Assembly (NCBI GenBank): GCA_963736055.1 | Contig: CAVTNM010000008.1 | Coordinates: 1,426,001-1,490,000, forward strand | Source of the DNA: AC-32 sp963736055 | Lineage (GTDB): Bacteria; Actinomycetota; Thermoleophilia; Gaiellales; Gaiellaceae | Direction: 5' to 3' | DNA: 64,000 bases | Shown: positions 44,005 through 52,267 of the stretch, piece by piece | Position numbering within the stretch: the first letter of the stretch is position 1 | Layout: each line of letters begins with the position of its first letter | Program-made: the position numbers and the translations under genes | The notes under the pieces: model-generated | Told to the model about the DNA's origin: nothing | What the model saw: the letters and a program-made list of their open reading frames with translations, nothing else | Databases searched by the model: none

Positions 44005-45276
44005 CTAGGGGTACATCCGATGCAGCAGCTTCAGCGGGACGAGCGAGGTCGCAGACGCCTCGGTCGGATAGCCCGGCACGCACTCGGTGCGCTTCGCCTC
44101 GTTCTGCAGCTGGATCGGGAACACGATCTTCGGCGGGATCTTCGCGCCCTTGAGCCTCATCATCAGGGCCGTCAGGGCGACCCGGATCTGCGAGTTCCCG
44201 GCCGTGTAGTAGTAGACCTTCAGCTTCGGGTTTTTCAATGCCCTGGTCTTGCAGCCCATGCCGACGTCGTCCGTCCGCAGCGTCAGCACGGCGTTGAACG
44301 GCTTGCCCGCGGCCTTGTACGCCGCGAACGCGCCCTGTGCCATCCCGAGCCCGTACTCGTAGCTCCAGCCCTTGATGTTCGGATGGGCCGCGAGGATCGC
44401 CGAGACGACCTGCTGGACCTTCGACGCGTCCCAGTTCGTCGGTTCGCTGGCCACGACGTGGATGTTCTTGTTCAGCGCCGGCCGTTCGCACTTCTGCCAG
44501 CCCGCAGACAGCGGGTTCCCGGGGAAGCCGCCCATGAACGCGATGTCGCCGGACTTGACGTACTTGTTCATGACCTTGGCGTACGCCCGCCCGAGCTTGC
44601 AGACGTTCTCACCGACGACCGTCGTGTAGTTCACGCCGGGCCCGCTCACGTATCCCCAGGCATAGGTTGCCACCGGGATGTGGGCCTTCTTCGCCTCCTT
44701 GAACACCGGCAGCTCGGCGTCGGCGAAGTCCGGGTAGGTGACGATCGCGCTGACGTGCTGCGCGATCATCGCGCGGAAGTCGGCCAAGGCCTGGGTCGGG
44801 TTCGAGTGGGCGCTCCGGTAGATGATCCTGCCGATCGACTTGTACGTCAGCGCCTGGAGGATGAACTCCATCTTCGAGATGTGGCGATAGACGTTCTCGC
44901 CGAACGGCTCGACGTAGGCGACGGTCAGCTTGCCGCCCGTGCCTGTCTTGCAGCCGTCGTTGTTCCAGCACTTGAGCGCCAGGTTGAGATTGACCTTCTT
45001 GCTCGCACGGCCGTACGCGGCGAGTGCGATGTTGCGCGCCATTCCCTGCGGCGGCAGGAGCTTGGCGTCGAAGAGCGTCTTCTTGAGGACGGCGGGGTTC
45101 GCCTTGTACGTCTCGCCGAAGCCTCCGGCGCCCGATTTCGCCTGCGACGCCGCCGAGGCAGGCTTCTGGCTGGTGCTGCCCAAGGCTGCCGCGACGATCA
45201 CCAGCGCCAGCGCGAGCAGCGTGACCCCGAGGCCTAGCTTCCACCGCCTCCCCTCGCTCACCTTCGGTCCGTGCAT
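44005..45276 (-). CDS. substrate-binding protein of the sugar-type ABC importer
   Basis: A 423-residue exported periplasmic-binding-type protein. A membrane segment at about residues 14-32 (GLGVTLLALALVIVAAAL) is followed by an Ala/Ser-rich linker and a type-1 binding fold: VAYVEPFGENVYRHISK, AIVTYPDFADAELPVFKEA, IPVATYAWGYVSG and GWSYEYGLGMAQGAFAAYKA. It lacks a lipobox Cys, so it is probably anchored by the uncleaved helix. Longer than typical ribose binders (about 310). The ligand is unknown; the neighbours suggest an amine or amide compound rather than a sugar. It lies between the second permease and the ATPase. Confidence 0.88.
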   Translation of the reverse strand: MHGPKVSEGRRWKLGLGVTLLALALVIVAAALGSTSQKPASAASQAKSGAGGFGETYKANPAVLKKTLFDAKLLPPQGMARNIALAAYGRASKKVNLNLALKCWNNDGCKTGTGGKLTVAYVEPFGENVYRHISKMEFILQALTYKSIGRIIYRSAHSNPTQALADFRAMIAQHVSAIVTYPDFADAELPVFKEAKKAHIPVATYAWGYVSGPGVNYTTVVGENVCKLGRAYAKVMNKYVKSGDIAFMGGFPGNPLSAGWQKCERPALNKNIHVVASEPTNWDASKVQQVVSAILAAHPNIKGWSYEYGLGMAQGAFAAYKAAGKPFNAVLTLRTDDVGMGCKTRALKNPKLKVYYYTAGNSQIRVALTALMMRLKGAKIPPKIVFPIQLQNEAKRTECVPGYPTEASATSLVPLKLLHRMYP

Positions 45277-45295
45277 GGTGCCTCCTTTCGTTCCT

Positions 45296-46366
45296 TCAGC
45301 TCGTGTTCTGGTCGAATCCTGGGGTGATGCGAGCCGGAGCCTTCGGCCGCATGAGGCGGCCGAGCAGCGACGCGATTCGATCGCCGGAGATCAGCATCCC
45401 GACGATGATCGCCGCGCCGAAGACGACGAACTGCCACCCGGTCGAGATGCCGAGGATGAGCAGCATCTGGTTCAGAAGCGTCAGCGCGAGCGCCGCCATC
45501 CACGTCGAGGTCGCACTCGCCAGCCCGCCCGAAAGCGACGCGCCGGCGATGACGACCGCGGCGATCGGCGCGAGCAGGTAGGCGGCGCCGAAGCTCGGGT
45601 CGACGCTGATCCGCACGCCCGCGAGCAGGACCGCCGCGGTCGCGTAGAGCGTGCCCGCCGCTGCGTACGCGAACACGACGTGGGCTCGGACGTGCACGCC
45701 GGCCATCCATGCGGCTCTCGGGTTCGCCCCCACCGCCTGGAAGCGCCGGCCGGGTGCTGTGTACCGAAGCAGCAGCGCTACGGCGAGGGTGATCCCCGCG
45801 CCCACCCAGAAGACGAGACTGATGATCCCGACCGGCCTGTTCTGGGCGAAGTCCGACAGCCGCGAGGGCACCTCGGCCTCCGCCAGGCTCTTCGAGTACC
45901 TCAGCCCTTCGGCGAAGACGATCTGCCCGACGGCGAGCGTCACGATCAGCGGGTTCAACTGCAGGACCCCGACGAAGATCCCGTTGATCAGGCCTACGAG
46001 CACCCCGACGCCGAGGCAGGCGAGGATGGCGATCCCCAGGCGGCCGTTGGAGTGGTTGCCGACTCCGACGATGAGGTACCCGCCGAGGAACATCACGCCC
46101 GGAGTAGAGAGGTCGATGCCCGCCTGCATGACCACGAGCATCTGGCCGAGCGCCGCGATGGCGAGAACCGTCATGTAGGGAAGGACGAAGGCCCAGGAGG
46201 TGCTCTGCAGCGCGGCCGACGCGATGTTTGCCGCGACCAGGGCGAGCACTCCTGTGGCGATCCAGATCGGCCAGAAGCGCGCCCCGACGAGTGCGTCCGC
46301 CAGCAGGGGCGTCAGCCCTCGCCCCGCGTGCTGCACGACGCCCTCGGTCTCGTCGTGCGCATTCAC
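45296..46366 (-). CDS. sugar-type ABC transporter permease (second subunit)
   Basis: A 356-residue permease of the RbsC family: IAALGQMLVVMQAGIDLSTPG, LNPLIVTLAVGQIVFAEGL and the cytoplasmic loop QAVGANPRAAWMAGVHVRAH. The GTG at 46366 is chosen because AAAGGAG precedes it and a promoter is visible upstream; a TTG 19 codons earlier would lie inside the -35 box. First gene of the transporter operon. Confidence 0.9.
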   Translation of the reverse strand: MNAHDETEGVVQHAGRGLTPLLADALVGARFWPIWIATGVLALVAANIASAALQSTSWAFVLPYMTVLAIAALGQMLVVMQAGIDLSTPGVMFLGGYLIVGVGNHSNGRLGIAILACLGVGVLVGLINGIFVGVLQLNPLIVTLAVGQIVFAEGLRYSKSLAEAEVPSRLSDFAQNRPVGIISLVFWVGAGITLAVALLLRYTAPGRRFQAVGANPRAAWMAGVHVRAHVVFAYAAAGTLYATAAVLLAGVRISVDPSFGAAYLLAPIAAVVIAGASLSGGLASATSTWMAALALTLLNQMLLILGISTGWQFVVFGAAIIVGMLISGDRIASLLGRLMRPKAPARITPGFDQNTS

Positions 46367-46393
46367 CCGCTCCTTTGCCCCGACCAGGCGTCC

Positions 46394-46423
46394 ATTCTCT
46401 CCCGCTGCAAGGAACAGTGTCAA
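46394..46423 (-). promoter_or_regulatory. putative sigma70-type promoter of the ABC importer operon
   Basis: On the minus strand TTGACA (46423-46418) and GAGAAT (46399-46394) are separated by 18 bases. The start point would fall near 46387, giving a leader of about 20 bases containing AAAGGAG before the GTG. The perfect -35 box makes this one of the clearest promoters in the window. Confidence 0.6.
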
Positions 46424-46502
46424 CCATCACCGAACGGAAACACCGAGAGTCGGCGCAGGCGTCCACCGCTGCTTAACGCCTGACGGGCGAACGCTGTCCG
46501 CG

Positions 46503-46532
46503 TTGACTGGCCGGACGGCGTCCGTTTATGCT
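46503..46532 (+). promoter_or_regulatory. putative sigma70-type promoter of the amidohydrolase operon
   Basis: TTGACT (46503-46508), an 18-base spacer and TATGCT (46527-46532) form a good promoter; the transcript would start near 46539, about 60 bases before the ATG. It is divergent from the importer promoter 80 bases away, leaving room for a shared operator. Confidence 0.6.
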
Positions 46533-46598
46533 CGCTGCACATGCGCGGGTGCCCAAGACCGCGCAGTCCGTGTCAGGCAAGCCAAGGAGAAGAGGGGC

Positions 46599-47966
46599 AT
46601 GAGCTCGCAACGCCTTTTGATCCGGAACGGCTTCGTCGTCTCGATGGATCCCGACGTCGGCGACATCCCGAACGGCGATGTCCTGGTCGAGGATGGCAAG
46701 ATCGTCGAAGTCGGACCGAGCCTCGGGGTATCCGGGGCCGAAGAGATCGACGCGGCCGGGATGATCGTCATGCCGGGCTTCGTCGACACGCACCGGCACA
46801 CCTGGCAAACGCCGGTCCGCGGTGTCCTCCCGAGCTGCACGCTCGACCACTACTTCGCCGTCATGCTCGGCAGCGTCGGCGGGCACTACCGCCCGGAGGA
46901 CGTGCACATCGGCGACTACGCGGGCGCGCTCGAGGCGCTCAACGGCGGCGTCACGACGCTGCTCGACTGGTCGCACATCAGCAACACGCCGGATCACTCG
47001 GACGCCGCGATCCAGGGTCTCAAGGATGCCGGTATCCGCGCTGTCTATGCCCACGGCATGCCGACGGGCGGCGAGTGGTGGATGATGAGCGAGCTGAACC
47101 ACCCCGAGGACATCCGGCGAATCCGCGAGACGTACTTCTCGTCGGACGACGGCCTCCTCACCCTTGCCATGGCCGCTCGTCAGCCCGGCAACGTGAACGC
47201 CGACGTAGCGAAGCACGACTGGGCGCTCGCGCGCGAGCTCGGGATCCTGATCAGCGTCCACGTCGGCATGCGGCTCCACACCCTGCACTACACGCCAGTG
47301 AAGGAGATGCACGACCTCGGGCTCATGGGTCCCGACGTCTGCTACATCCACATGACCGACCTGACGGACGAGGAGCTCGACTGGATCGCGGAGACCGGCG
47401 GCAAGGCTTCGATCGCGCCCTACGTCGAGATGCTGATGGGGCACGGCCCGCCGCCGACGGGGAAGATGCTCGCTCGTGGGGTCCGCCCGTCGCTCAGCGT
47501 CGACGTCGTCTCGAGCGTCCCCGGCGAGATGTTTACGCAGATGCGGACGGCGCTTGCCTACGACCGGATCCTCGAGTTCACCGACACGCCGGACATTGCG
47601 TTCGCGCCGACGCTAACGCACAAGGACGTGCTCGAGTTCGCGACGATCGACGGTGCACGGTCGATCGGGCTCGAGGACAGGGTCGGTTCGCTCACCCCGG
47701 GCAAGCAGGCGGACATCGTGCTCCTGAGGACCAAGGCGATCAACACGGCTCCGATGGTGGATCCCGTCGGCACGATCGTCGTCTTCGCCGACACTTCCAA
47801 CGTCGACTCCGTCTTCGTCGCCGGCCGCGCCGTCAAGCGCCACGGAGAGCTCGTCGGCGTCGACCTCGACAACGTGTTCCAGAAGCTCGACGAGTCGAGG
47901 AATCACATCCTGTCGCGGGGCGAGTTGCTGCCGGACTGGGCAGCCGACCCGGTGGCAGCCGTCTAA
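46599..47966 (+). CDS. amidohydrolase / deaminase of the guanine deaminase-TrzA/AtzB group
   Basis: A 455-residue metal hydrolase. Metal ligands: VDTHRHTW (His-x-His), SVHVGMR, IHMTDL and the catalytic Asp in LSVDVVSS. The composite beta-sandwich is formed by both ends (LLIRNGFVVSMDPD at the start; VGSLTPGKQADIVLL near the end). The group deaminates or dechlorinates aminated heterocycles. GGAGAAGAGGGG before the ATG is a strong ribosome binding site. A terminator-like hairpin follows the stop. It is divergent from the importer, suggesting that it acts on the imported compound. Confidence 0.9.
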   Translation: MSSQRLLIRNGFVVSMDPDVGDIPNGDVLVEDGKIVEVGPSLGVSGAEEIDAAGMIVMPGFVDTHRHTWQTPVRGVLPSCTLDHYFAVMLGSVGGHYRPEDVHIGDYAGALEALNGGVTTLLDWSHISNTPDHSDAAIQGLKDAGIRAVYAHGMPTGGEWWMMSELNHPEDIRRIRETYFSSDDGLLTLAMAARQPGNVNADVAKHDWALARELGILISVHVGMRLHTLHYTPVKEMHDLGLMGPDVCYIHMTDLTDEELDWIAETGGKASIAPYVEMLMGHGPPPTGKMLARGVRPSLSVDVVSSVPGEMFTQMRTALAYDRILEFTDTPDIAFAPTLTHKDVLEFATIDGARSIGLEDRVGSLTPGKQADIVLLRTKAINTAPMVDPVGTIVVFADTSNVDSVFVAGRAVKRHGELVGVDLDNVFQKLDESRNHILSRGELLPDWAADPVAAV

Positions 47967-47980
47967 GTCGCAACCCCCTC

Positions 47981-48022
47981 AGGCTCGGTCCGCGCGGCTC
48001 GTGCGGACCGAGCCTCCTTTTT
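47981..48022 (+). terminator. strong Rho-independent terminator/attenuator between amidohydrolase and SDR genes
   Basis: A perfect 13-bp stem (AGGCTCGGTCCGC, 47981-47993, with its complement at 48003-48015), a nine-base loop and then CCTTTTT. It begins 15 bases after the amidohydrolase stop and ends 20 bases before the SDR ATG, so read-through is needed to express the downstream genes unless they have a hidden promoter. Confidence 0.85.
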
Positions 48023-48041
48023 GGTCGAAAGGAGAGAACGA

Positions 48042-48743
48042 ATGGCCACGGGCACTGTCGTCATCGTTGGCGGCACGCAAGGACAAGGCCGCGAGATCGC
48101 GCAGTCTTACGCGGACGACGGCCGCGACGTCGTCGTGACCGGAAGGGACCAGTCCCGCGCCGACGCTGCCGCCAAGGAGATCGGTGGCCGCACCAGCGGC
48201 ATCGGATTCGATCTCGCCGAGCCGCACGCGATCGCGGACCATCTTGCCGAGGTGGGCGACGTCGGCCACCTCGTCCTTGCTGCGATCGAGCGCGACGTGA
48301 ACACAGTGCGCGCATACGACATCGAAGCGGCGCTGCGGCTGGTCACGCTCAAGCTCGTCGGCTACACCGAGGTGATCCACGCGCTTACGCCGAGGCTTCG
48401 CGAAAACTCATCCATCCTCATCTTCGGGGGCCTCGCGCGCGAACGGCCCTATCCTGGCTCGACAACTGTCACTACCGTCAACGGTGGTGTGACGAGCCTA
48501 GTGCGCACCCTCGTGATCGAGCTGGCTCCGACGCGTGTCAACGCGGTGCACCCAGCCATCGTCGGGGACAGCCCCCAATGGGCCGACATGCCATCGGAGC
48601 GGCGGCAGGCTCTCGTGCAGCGGACACCGATCGGGCGCCTCGTCACCATGGCCGACGTCGTGAATGCAGCGCGCTTCCTGCTCGAGAACGAGGCGATCAA
48701 CGGCGTCAACCTCTTTGTCGACGGCGGCTGGATGTGCATGTGA
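48042..48743 (+). CDS. SDR-family protein lacking the usual catalytic tetrad
   Basis: A 233-residue Rossmann-fold protein with the SDR nucleotide loop VIVGGTQGQGREIA, an Arg at the NADP-selecting position (VVVTGRDQSRA) and the C-terminal INGVNLFVDGGWM. The catalytic Ser and the Tyr-x3-Lys are missing: the aligned stretch reads ILIFGGLARE and TTVTTVNGGVTSL. It may be a non-catalytic or mechanistically different member. GAAAGGAGAG precedes the ATG. The stop overlaps the MFS start as GTGA. Confidence 0.85.
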   Translation: MATGTVVIVGGTQGQGREIAQSYADDGRDVVVTGRDQSRADAAAKEIGGRTSGIGFDLAEPHAIADHLAEVGDVGHLVLAAIERDVNTVRAYDIEAALRLVTLKLVGYTEVIHALTPRLRENSSILIFGGLARERPYPGSTTVTTVNGGVTSLVRTLVIELAPTRVNAVHPAIVGDSPQWADMPSERRQALVQRTPIGRLVTMADVVNAARFLLENEAINGVNLFVDGGWMCM

Positions 48744-49947
48744 CGGAGGCGCCTCGCGCCAGGTAGCCGCGACGTCCGCCGGGGTCGCCCTCGGGCTGGC
48801 CGTCGGGTTCAACATCGGGAACGTCGGTCCTGCCGCCGACGTGCTGGCGCAGGCGTACGGAGTTCGCCTGGCGCTCATCGGGTTCCTTGCGACGGCGTTG
48901 TTCCTCACGCACCTCGTGATGCAGATCCCCGGCGGACGCCTCGTCGACCGGCGTGGGGCGCGGAATCTCGGAATGGTCGCGCTCGCGATCATCATGGCGG
49001 GGAACCTCGTCGCGCTCGCCGCCGCGTCGCTTGCGATCGGTGTCGCGGGCAGGCTGATCGCGGGGCTCGGCACGGGCATCGGATTCATCGCGGGCAGCGA
49101 CTACGTCCGTGCGACGGTCGGGACCGCGAGCGCGCAGGGCTTCTACGGAGCGGCAGGCGTCGGCGGTGGAGGCCTCGCGATCGCGATCGTCCCCCTGGCG
49201 ACGCCGTCGCTCGACTGGCGGGCTCCCTACGTGACGGCGTTGATCTTCGCCTTCGCGGTCCTCGTGTTCCTTCCCCTCGCGCCGCAAGACCGTCCGACGC
49301 GCCAGCGCGCTCGGCGATCGCCTCGTCCCGCCACCGCCGACATCGTCCGTGACCGCCGGCTCCGTCCGCTCGCCGTGGCGCACAGCGCCTCGTTCGGGTT
49401 GAGCGTGATCATCGGGGTCTGGGCCGTCGAGCTTCTCCGGCACGACGGCCACGGCCGGCGGCTGGCGGGCGCGATCGCGGCGTTGACGCTTCTCAGCGGC
49501 CTCGTAACGCGACCGCTCGGCGGTCGCCTACTCCAGCGGCGGCCGGACCGCGCAGTGCAGCTCGTCGGAGTCAGCATGGTTGCCGGCGCCGCCGGCACGT
49601 TCCTCCTGCTCTTCGAACTGCCGCTGCCGGTGCGAATCGCGGGAGCGGCGGTGCTCGGCCTCGCCGCCGGGATCCCGTTCGCGGTTGCCTTCACCGGAGC
49701 GCAGCTGATCCGCCCGGATGCGCCCGCAGCTGCGATCGGCTTCATCAACAGTTGCGCCACCTTCCTCATTCTGGTCGGCACGCCGCTGGTCGGTTTCACG
49801 TTCGCGCTGCCCGGGCACGGCCGGGCCGGCTTCGCCGCGATCGCCGTGCTCTGGGCGCTTGCGTTGCTCGCGGTTCGGCCGTCGAAGCTGTCGGCGCTCC
49901 GAGAGGCCGAGCTGCGCTCCCCGGGTGCGAGCGGGCCGGGAGGTTGA
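48740..49947 (+). CDS. MFS transporter (one-base frameshift just after the start)
   Basis: A roughly 402-residue major facilitator protein: AVGFNIGNVGPAADVLAQAYG (helix 1), GGRLVDRRGARNLGM (motif A) and GRLIAGLGTGIGFIAGSDYV (helix 5). No start codon lies in its frame before helix 1. The natural start is the GTG at 48740, which overlaps the SDR stop as GTGA; it opens VTEAPRA and then hits TAG. Adding one C to the CC run near 48762 joins it to QVAATSAGVALG. This is therefore a small frameshift, by error or mutation. It probably moves the pathway substrate or product. Confidence 0.8.
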
Positions 49948-50001
49948 CTTGTGGCGAGGACAAGCGGATGATCGCCGCAGTTCAGCTAGGGAGGCCCAAA
50001 A

Positions 50002-51144
50002 ATGGGCGCGCGAGCGACTGAATCTGTCTGCGGCTCGCGGCTTTTCAGGGCCACGCTCACTCTCGTACTGAGTGCGGCCGTAGGCGTAACGCTCGTGGCG
50101 GTGCTCGGCGCCCGGGCGAGCCACGGCGCAACTGCTTCCGGCGAGCTTTCCTTTCGGCTTAACCACTTCCAGTGCTACGGCGTCGATCCGGGATCCGCCT
50201 TCAAGCCGCGGACCGTCGCCCTCGCGGACCAGTTCGGGCGTTCGAAGGCTGTCGCCTCCCAGCTGACGACGCTGTGCGCGCCGGTGCATAAGAACGGCAG
50301 CGTCGTACGGAACGCCCGCGCACACCTCGTCTGCTACCCGATCGAGCGCAGACCGGCCTTCCGCTCGCGGAAGGTCGTGATCACCAACCAGTTCGAGAAG
50401 GCAACGCGGCTCATCGTCGTCCGACCGACTCAGCTCTGCTTGCCCACGGGTAAAGCCATCCTTCCCGGGCCGAGCCCGCAGCCGGTGAAGGGGCTCGACC
50501 ACTACCAGTGCTACGTGGTCAAGCCCGCTCGGAAGCTGCGGGAGCGCCGCGTTACGCTCCTCGACCAGTTCGGCAAGTCACGCCCGACCGTCGTCCGGAT
50601 GGTCAGCCTCTGCGCGCCCGTACGCAAGAACACGGTGCCTGTCCGCAACAAGCGCGACCACCTGGTCTGCTACCAGCTGCGCTCGGCGAAAGCCTTCCGC
50701 GCTCGCCACGTCGGGATCGTGAACCAGTTCGGCAAGGCGGACCTGACCGTCGTCTCGCCACGGACGCTCTGCCTGCCCTCCCTCAAGCGCGTGAACGAGT
50801 TGCCCGACCTGACCGTCTCGATCCCCAACACGCGCACCCAGGTGAGCTGTCCCGGCGGTGGCGGGACCTGTATCACGACGCGAGATTTCACCGTCACCAA
50901 CGCGAGCTCGGTGAATGTGCCGACGCCGTTCACGGTGCTTGTCCAGGCGGATCCAGGGCAGAAGACGACGCTCACAGTCCCAAGCCTTGCTGCCGGCGCG
51001 AGCGTTGCCCTGACCGCGACGTTGGGCCCCGACAACAACTGCTACGACCCGGACTGCACCGTCTCGGTGACGGTCGACGACGGCAACGCAGTCGCCGAGG
51101 CGAACGAGACGAACAACACGGACACGCGAACCGACCGCGGCTGA
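50002..51144 (+). CDS. secreted protein with internal CY..QFG..LC repeats and a CARDB-like domain
   Basis: A 380-residue exported protein. A signal segment lies at about residues 14-40 (FRATLTLVLSAAVGVTLVAVLGA). Residues 50-275 hold four repeats of about 53 residues, arranged A-B-A-B: each has HxQCY or HLVCY, then QFG/QFE, then LCAPV or LCLP, giving conserved Cys pairs that could form disulfides. The last 95 residues (PDLTVSIPNTRT to AVAEANETNNTDTR) are a CARDB-type adhesion domain. AGGGAGG precedes the ATG. The role is probably in the envelope or extracellular binding; no enzyme motif is seen. Confidence 0.8.
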   Translation: MGARATESVCGSRLFRATLTLVLSAAVGVTLVAVLGARASHGATASGELSFRLNHFQCYGVDPGSAFKPRTVALADQFGRSKAVASQLTTLCAPVHKNGSVVRNARAHLVCYPIERRPAFRSRKVVITNQFEKATRLIVVRPTQLCLPTGKAILPGPSPQPVKGLDHYQCYVVKPARKLRERRVTLLDQFGKSRPTVVRMVSLCAPVRKNTVPVRNKRDHLVCYQLRSAKAFRARHVGIVNQFGKADLTVVSPRTLCLPSLKRVNELPDLTVSIPNTRTQVSCPGGGGTCITTRDFTVTNASSVNVPTPFTVLVQADPGQKTTLTVPSLAAGASVALTATLGPDNNCYDPDCTVSVTVDDGNAVAEANETNNTDTRTDRG

Positions 51145-51184
51145 GTTGCCGGTCCCGCTTCGCGGACGTCCCTAGGATTGCCGC

Positions 51185-51574
51185 ATGACCCGTTACCTGC
51201 ACACCATGTATCGCATCACCGAGCCGGCCAGGAGCCGCGACTTCTACGAGGCGCTCGGCTTCGAGTTCCGGCGCGAGATGGACATCGTCCGCGACGGCCA
51301 GACGGAGGCGACCAACTACTTCTTCGGCATGCCCGGTCAGGACGAGGAGCTCGAGTTCACGTACAACCACGACGGGCGCGAGTACGAGCTCGGCACGGGG
51401 TACGGGCACGTCGCGATCGGCGTCGAGGACCTCGATGGGACGCTGGCGCGGCTGGGCGAGCAGGGCATCGAGCCCGAGCGGCCGCCGTACACCGTCAGCG
51501 AGGGCGGCTCGCGGCTGTGCTTCGTCAAGGACCCGGACGGCTACCGGGTCGAGCTGATCGAACGGCGCGGCTGA
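51185..51574 (+). CDS. glyoxalase I-like VOC protein
   Basis: A 129-residue lactoylglutathione-lyase-like protein: HTMYRITEPARSRDFYEALGFEF with a first-strand His, ELEFTYNHDGREYELGTGYGHVAIGVEDL (Glu and His ligands) and CFVKDPDGYRVELIER (last Glu). The metal set His/Glu/His/Glu is complete, so it may be a true glyoxalase I-like enzyme, though the thiol cofactor in actinobacteria could differ from glutathione. It converges with the CHRD gene across a shared hairpin. Confidence 0.88.
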   Translation: MTRYLHTMYRITEPARSRDFYEALGFEFRREMDIVRDGQTEATNYFFGMPGQDEELEFTYNHDGREYELGTGYGHVAIGVEDLDGTLARLGEQGIEPERPPYTVSEGGSRLCFVKDPDGYRVELIERRG

Positions 51575-51581
51575 CCCGACC

Positions 51582-51618
51582 GGCAGAGCCCCGAATCGTC
51601 TCGACTCGAGGCTCTGCC
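51582..51618. terminator. bidirectional hairpin terminator between convergent genes
   Basis: GGCAGAGCC (51582-51590) and GGCTCTGCC (51610-51618) form a perfect 9-bp stem; the loop contains further self-complementary TCGA-type bases. It lies 8 bases after the glyoxalase-like stop and 18 bases after the CHRD stop on the other strand, so it probably serves both. Confidence 0.65.
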
Positions 51619-51635
51619 TGCCTGTTGTTCAGCTC

Positions 51636-52166
51636 TTAGTGCTCGGAGAGCTGCGCGCGGATCTCGCCGGCCGGGCGAGTCACGGAGTGGACGTTCACGT
51701 AGACGGCACCGGCACGGATGGCCCGAACCAGCTCGTCGAACTCGCCCGCCGCAAGCCCCTGTGCGGCTCCTCCGTTGCCGACGTCCGCGGGCTTGATCGT
51801 CCCGCTGATCGTCCCGCCTGACGCGGGGCACGCCTGCGTCCCCGGCGGACCGTTGCCGAGATTGGTGCACAGGAACACGATCACCGGACCGGCGTTCGTC
51901 CTGTTCTCGAAGTGGAGATGGGATTGAGTCGCGTCCGACTCCAGCCCGCTGTAGCTCAGCTTGTAGTGAATCTCGCTGGCCCCGCGGTTGATCGACGCGC
52001 GGAAGTGTCCCACCCCCGGTGTCGACAACGCCGGGACTTCCCGGTAGCTCGTCAGCTTCTCGCGAATGCTGTGCCCGCCCCCCGCCACTGCGACCGTCAC
52101 GAGCCCGATCGCCAGCGCGGCCACGGCGGCCACGGCGAGCACCAGCCTGGTACGGAGTCCTTTCAT
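51636..52166 (-). CDS. secreted CHRD-domain protein
   Basis: A 176-residue exported protein. A signal peptide (about residues 1-28, LVLAVAAVAALAIGLVTVAVA) precedes a chordin-like CHRD domain with EKLTSYREVPALSTPGVGHF, EIHYKLSYSGLES, SHLHFENRTNAGPVIVFLC, then AVYVNVHSVTRPAGEIRAQL. CHRD domains of this bacterial type are of unknown function and cell-surface or secreted. ATG 52166 is preferred because AGGAGGGG lies just before it; the upstream ATG would translate that ribosome binding site. Confidence 0.9.
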   Translation of the reverse strand: MKGLRTRLVLAVAAVAALAIGLVTVAVAGGGHSIREKLTSYREVPALSTPGVGHFRASINRGASEIHYKLSYSGLESDATQSHLHFENRTNAGPVIVFLCTNLGNGPPGTQACPASGGTISGTIKPADVGNGGAAQGLAAGEFDELVRAIRAGAVYVNVHSVTRPAGEIRAQLSEH

Positions 52167-52267
52167 GTTTCCCCTCCTCATCTCGAGGACTACCGAACGC
52201 GCCTAGTGAAGCTGCAATACGAGCTCTGGGCAAGTTCGGTTCGGCTGCCCAGCGGCGGCGCCGGCGC

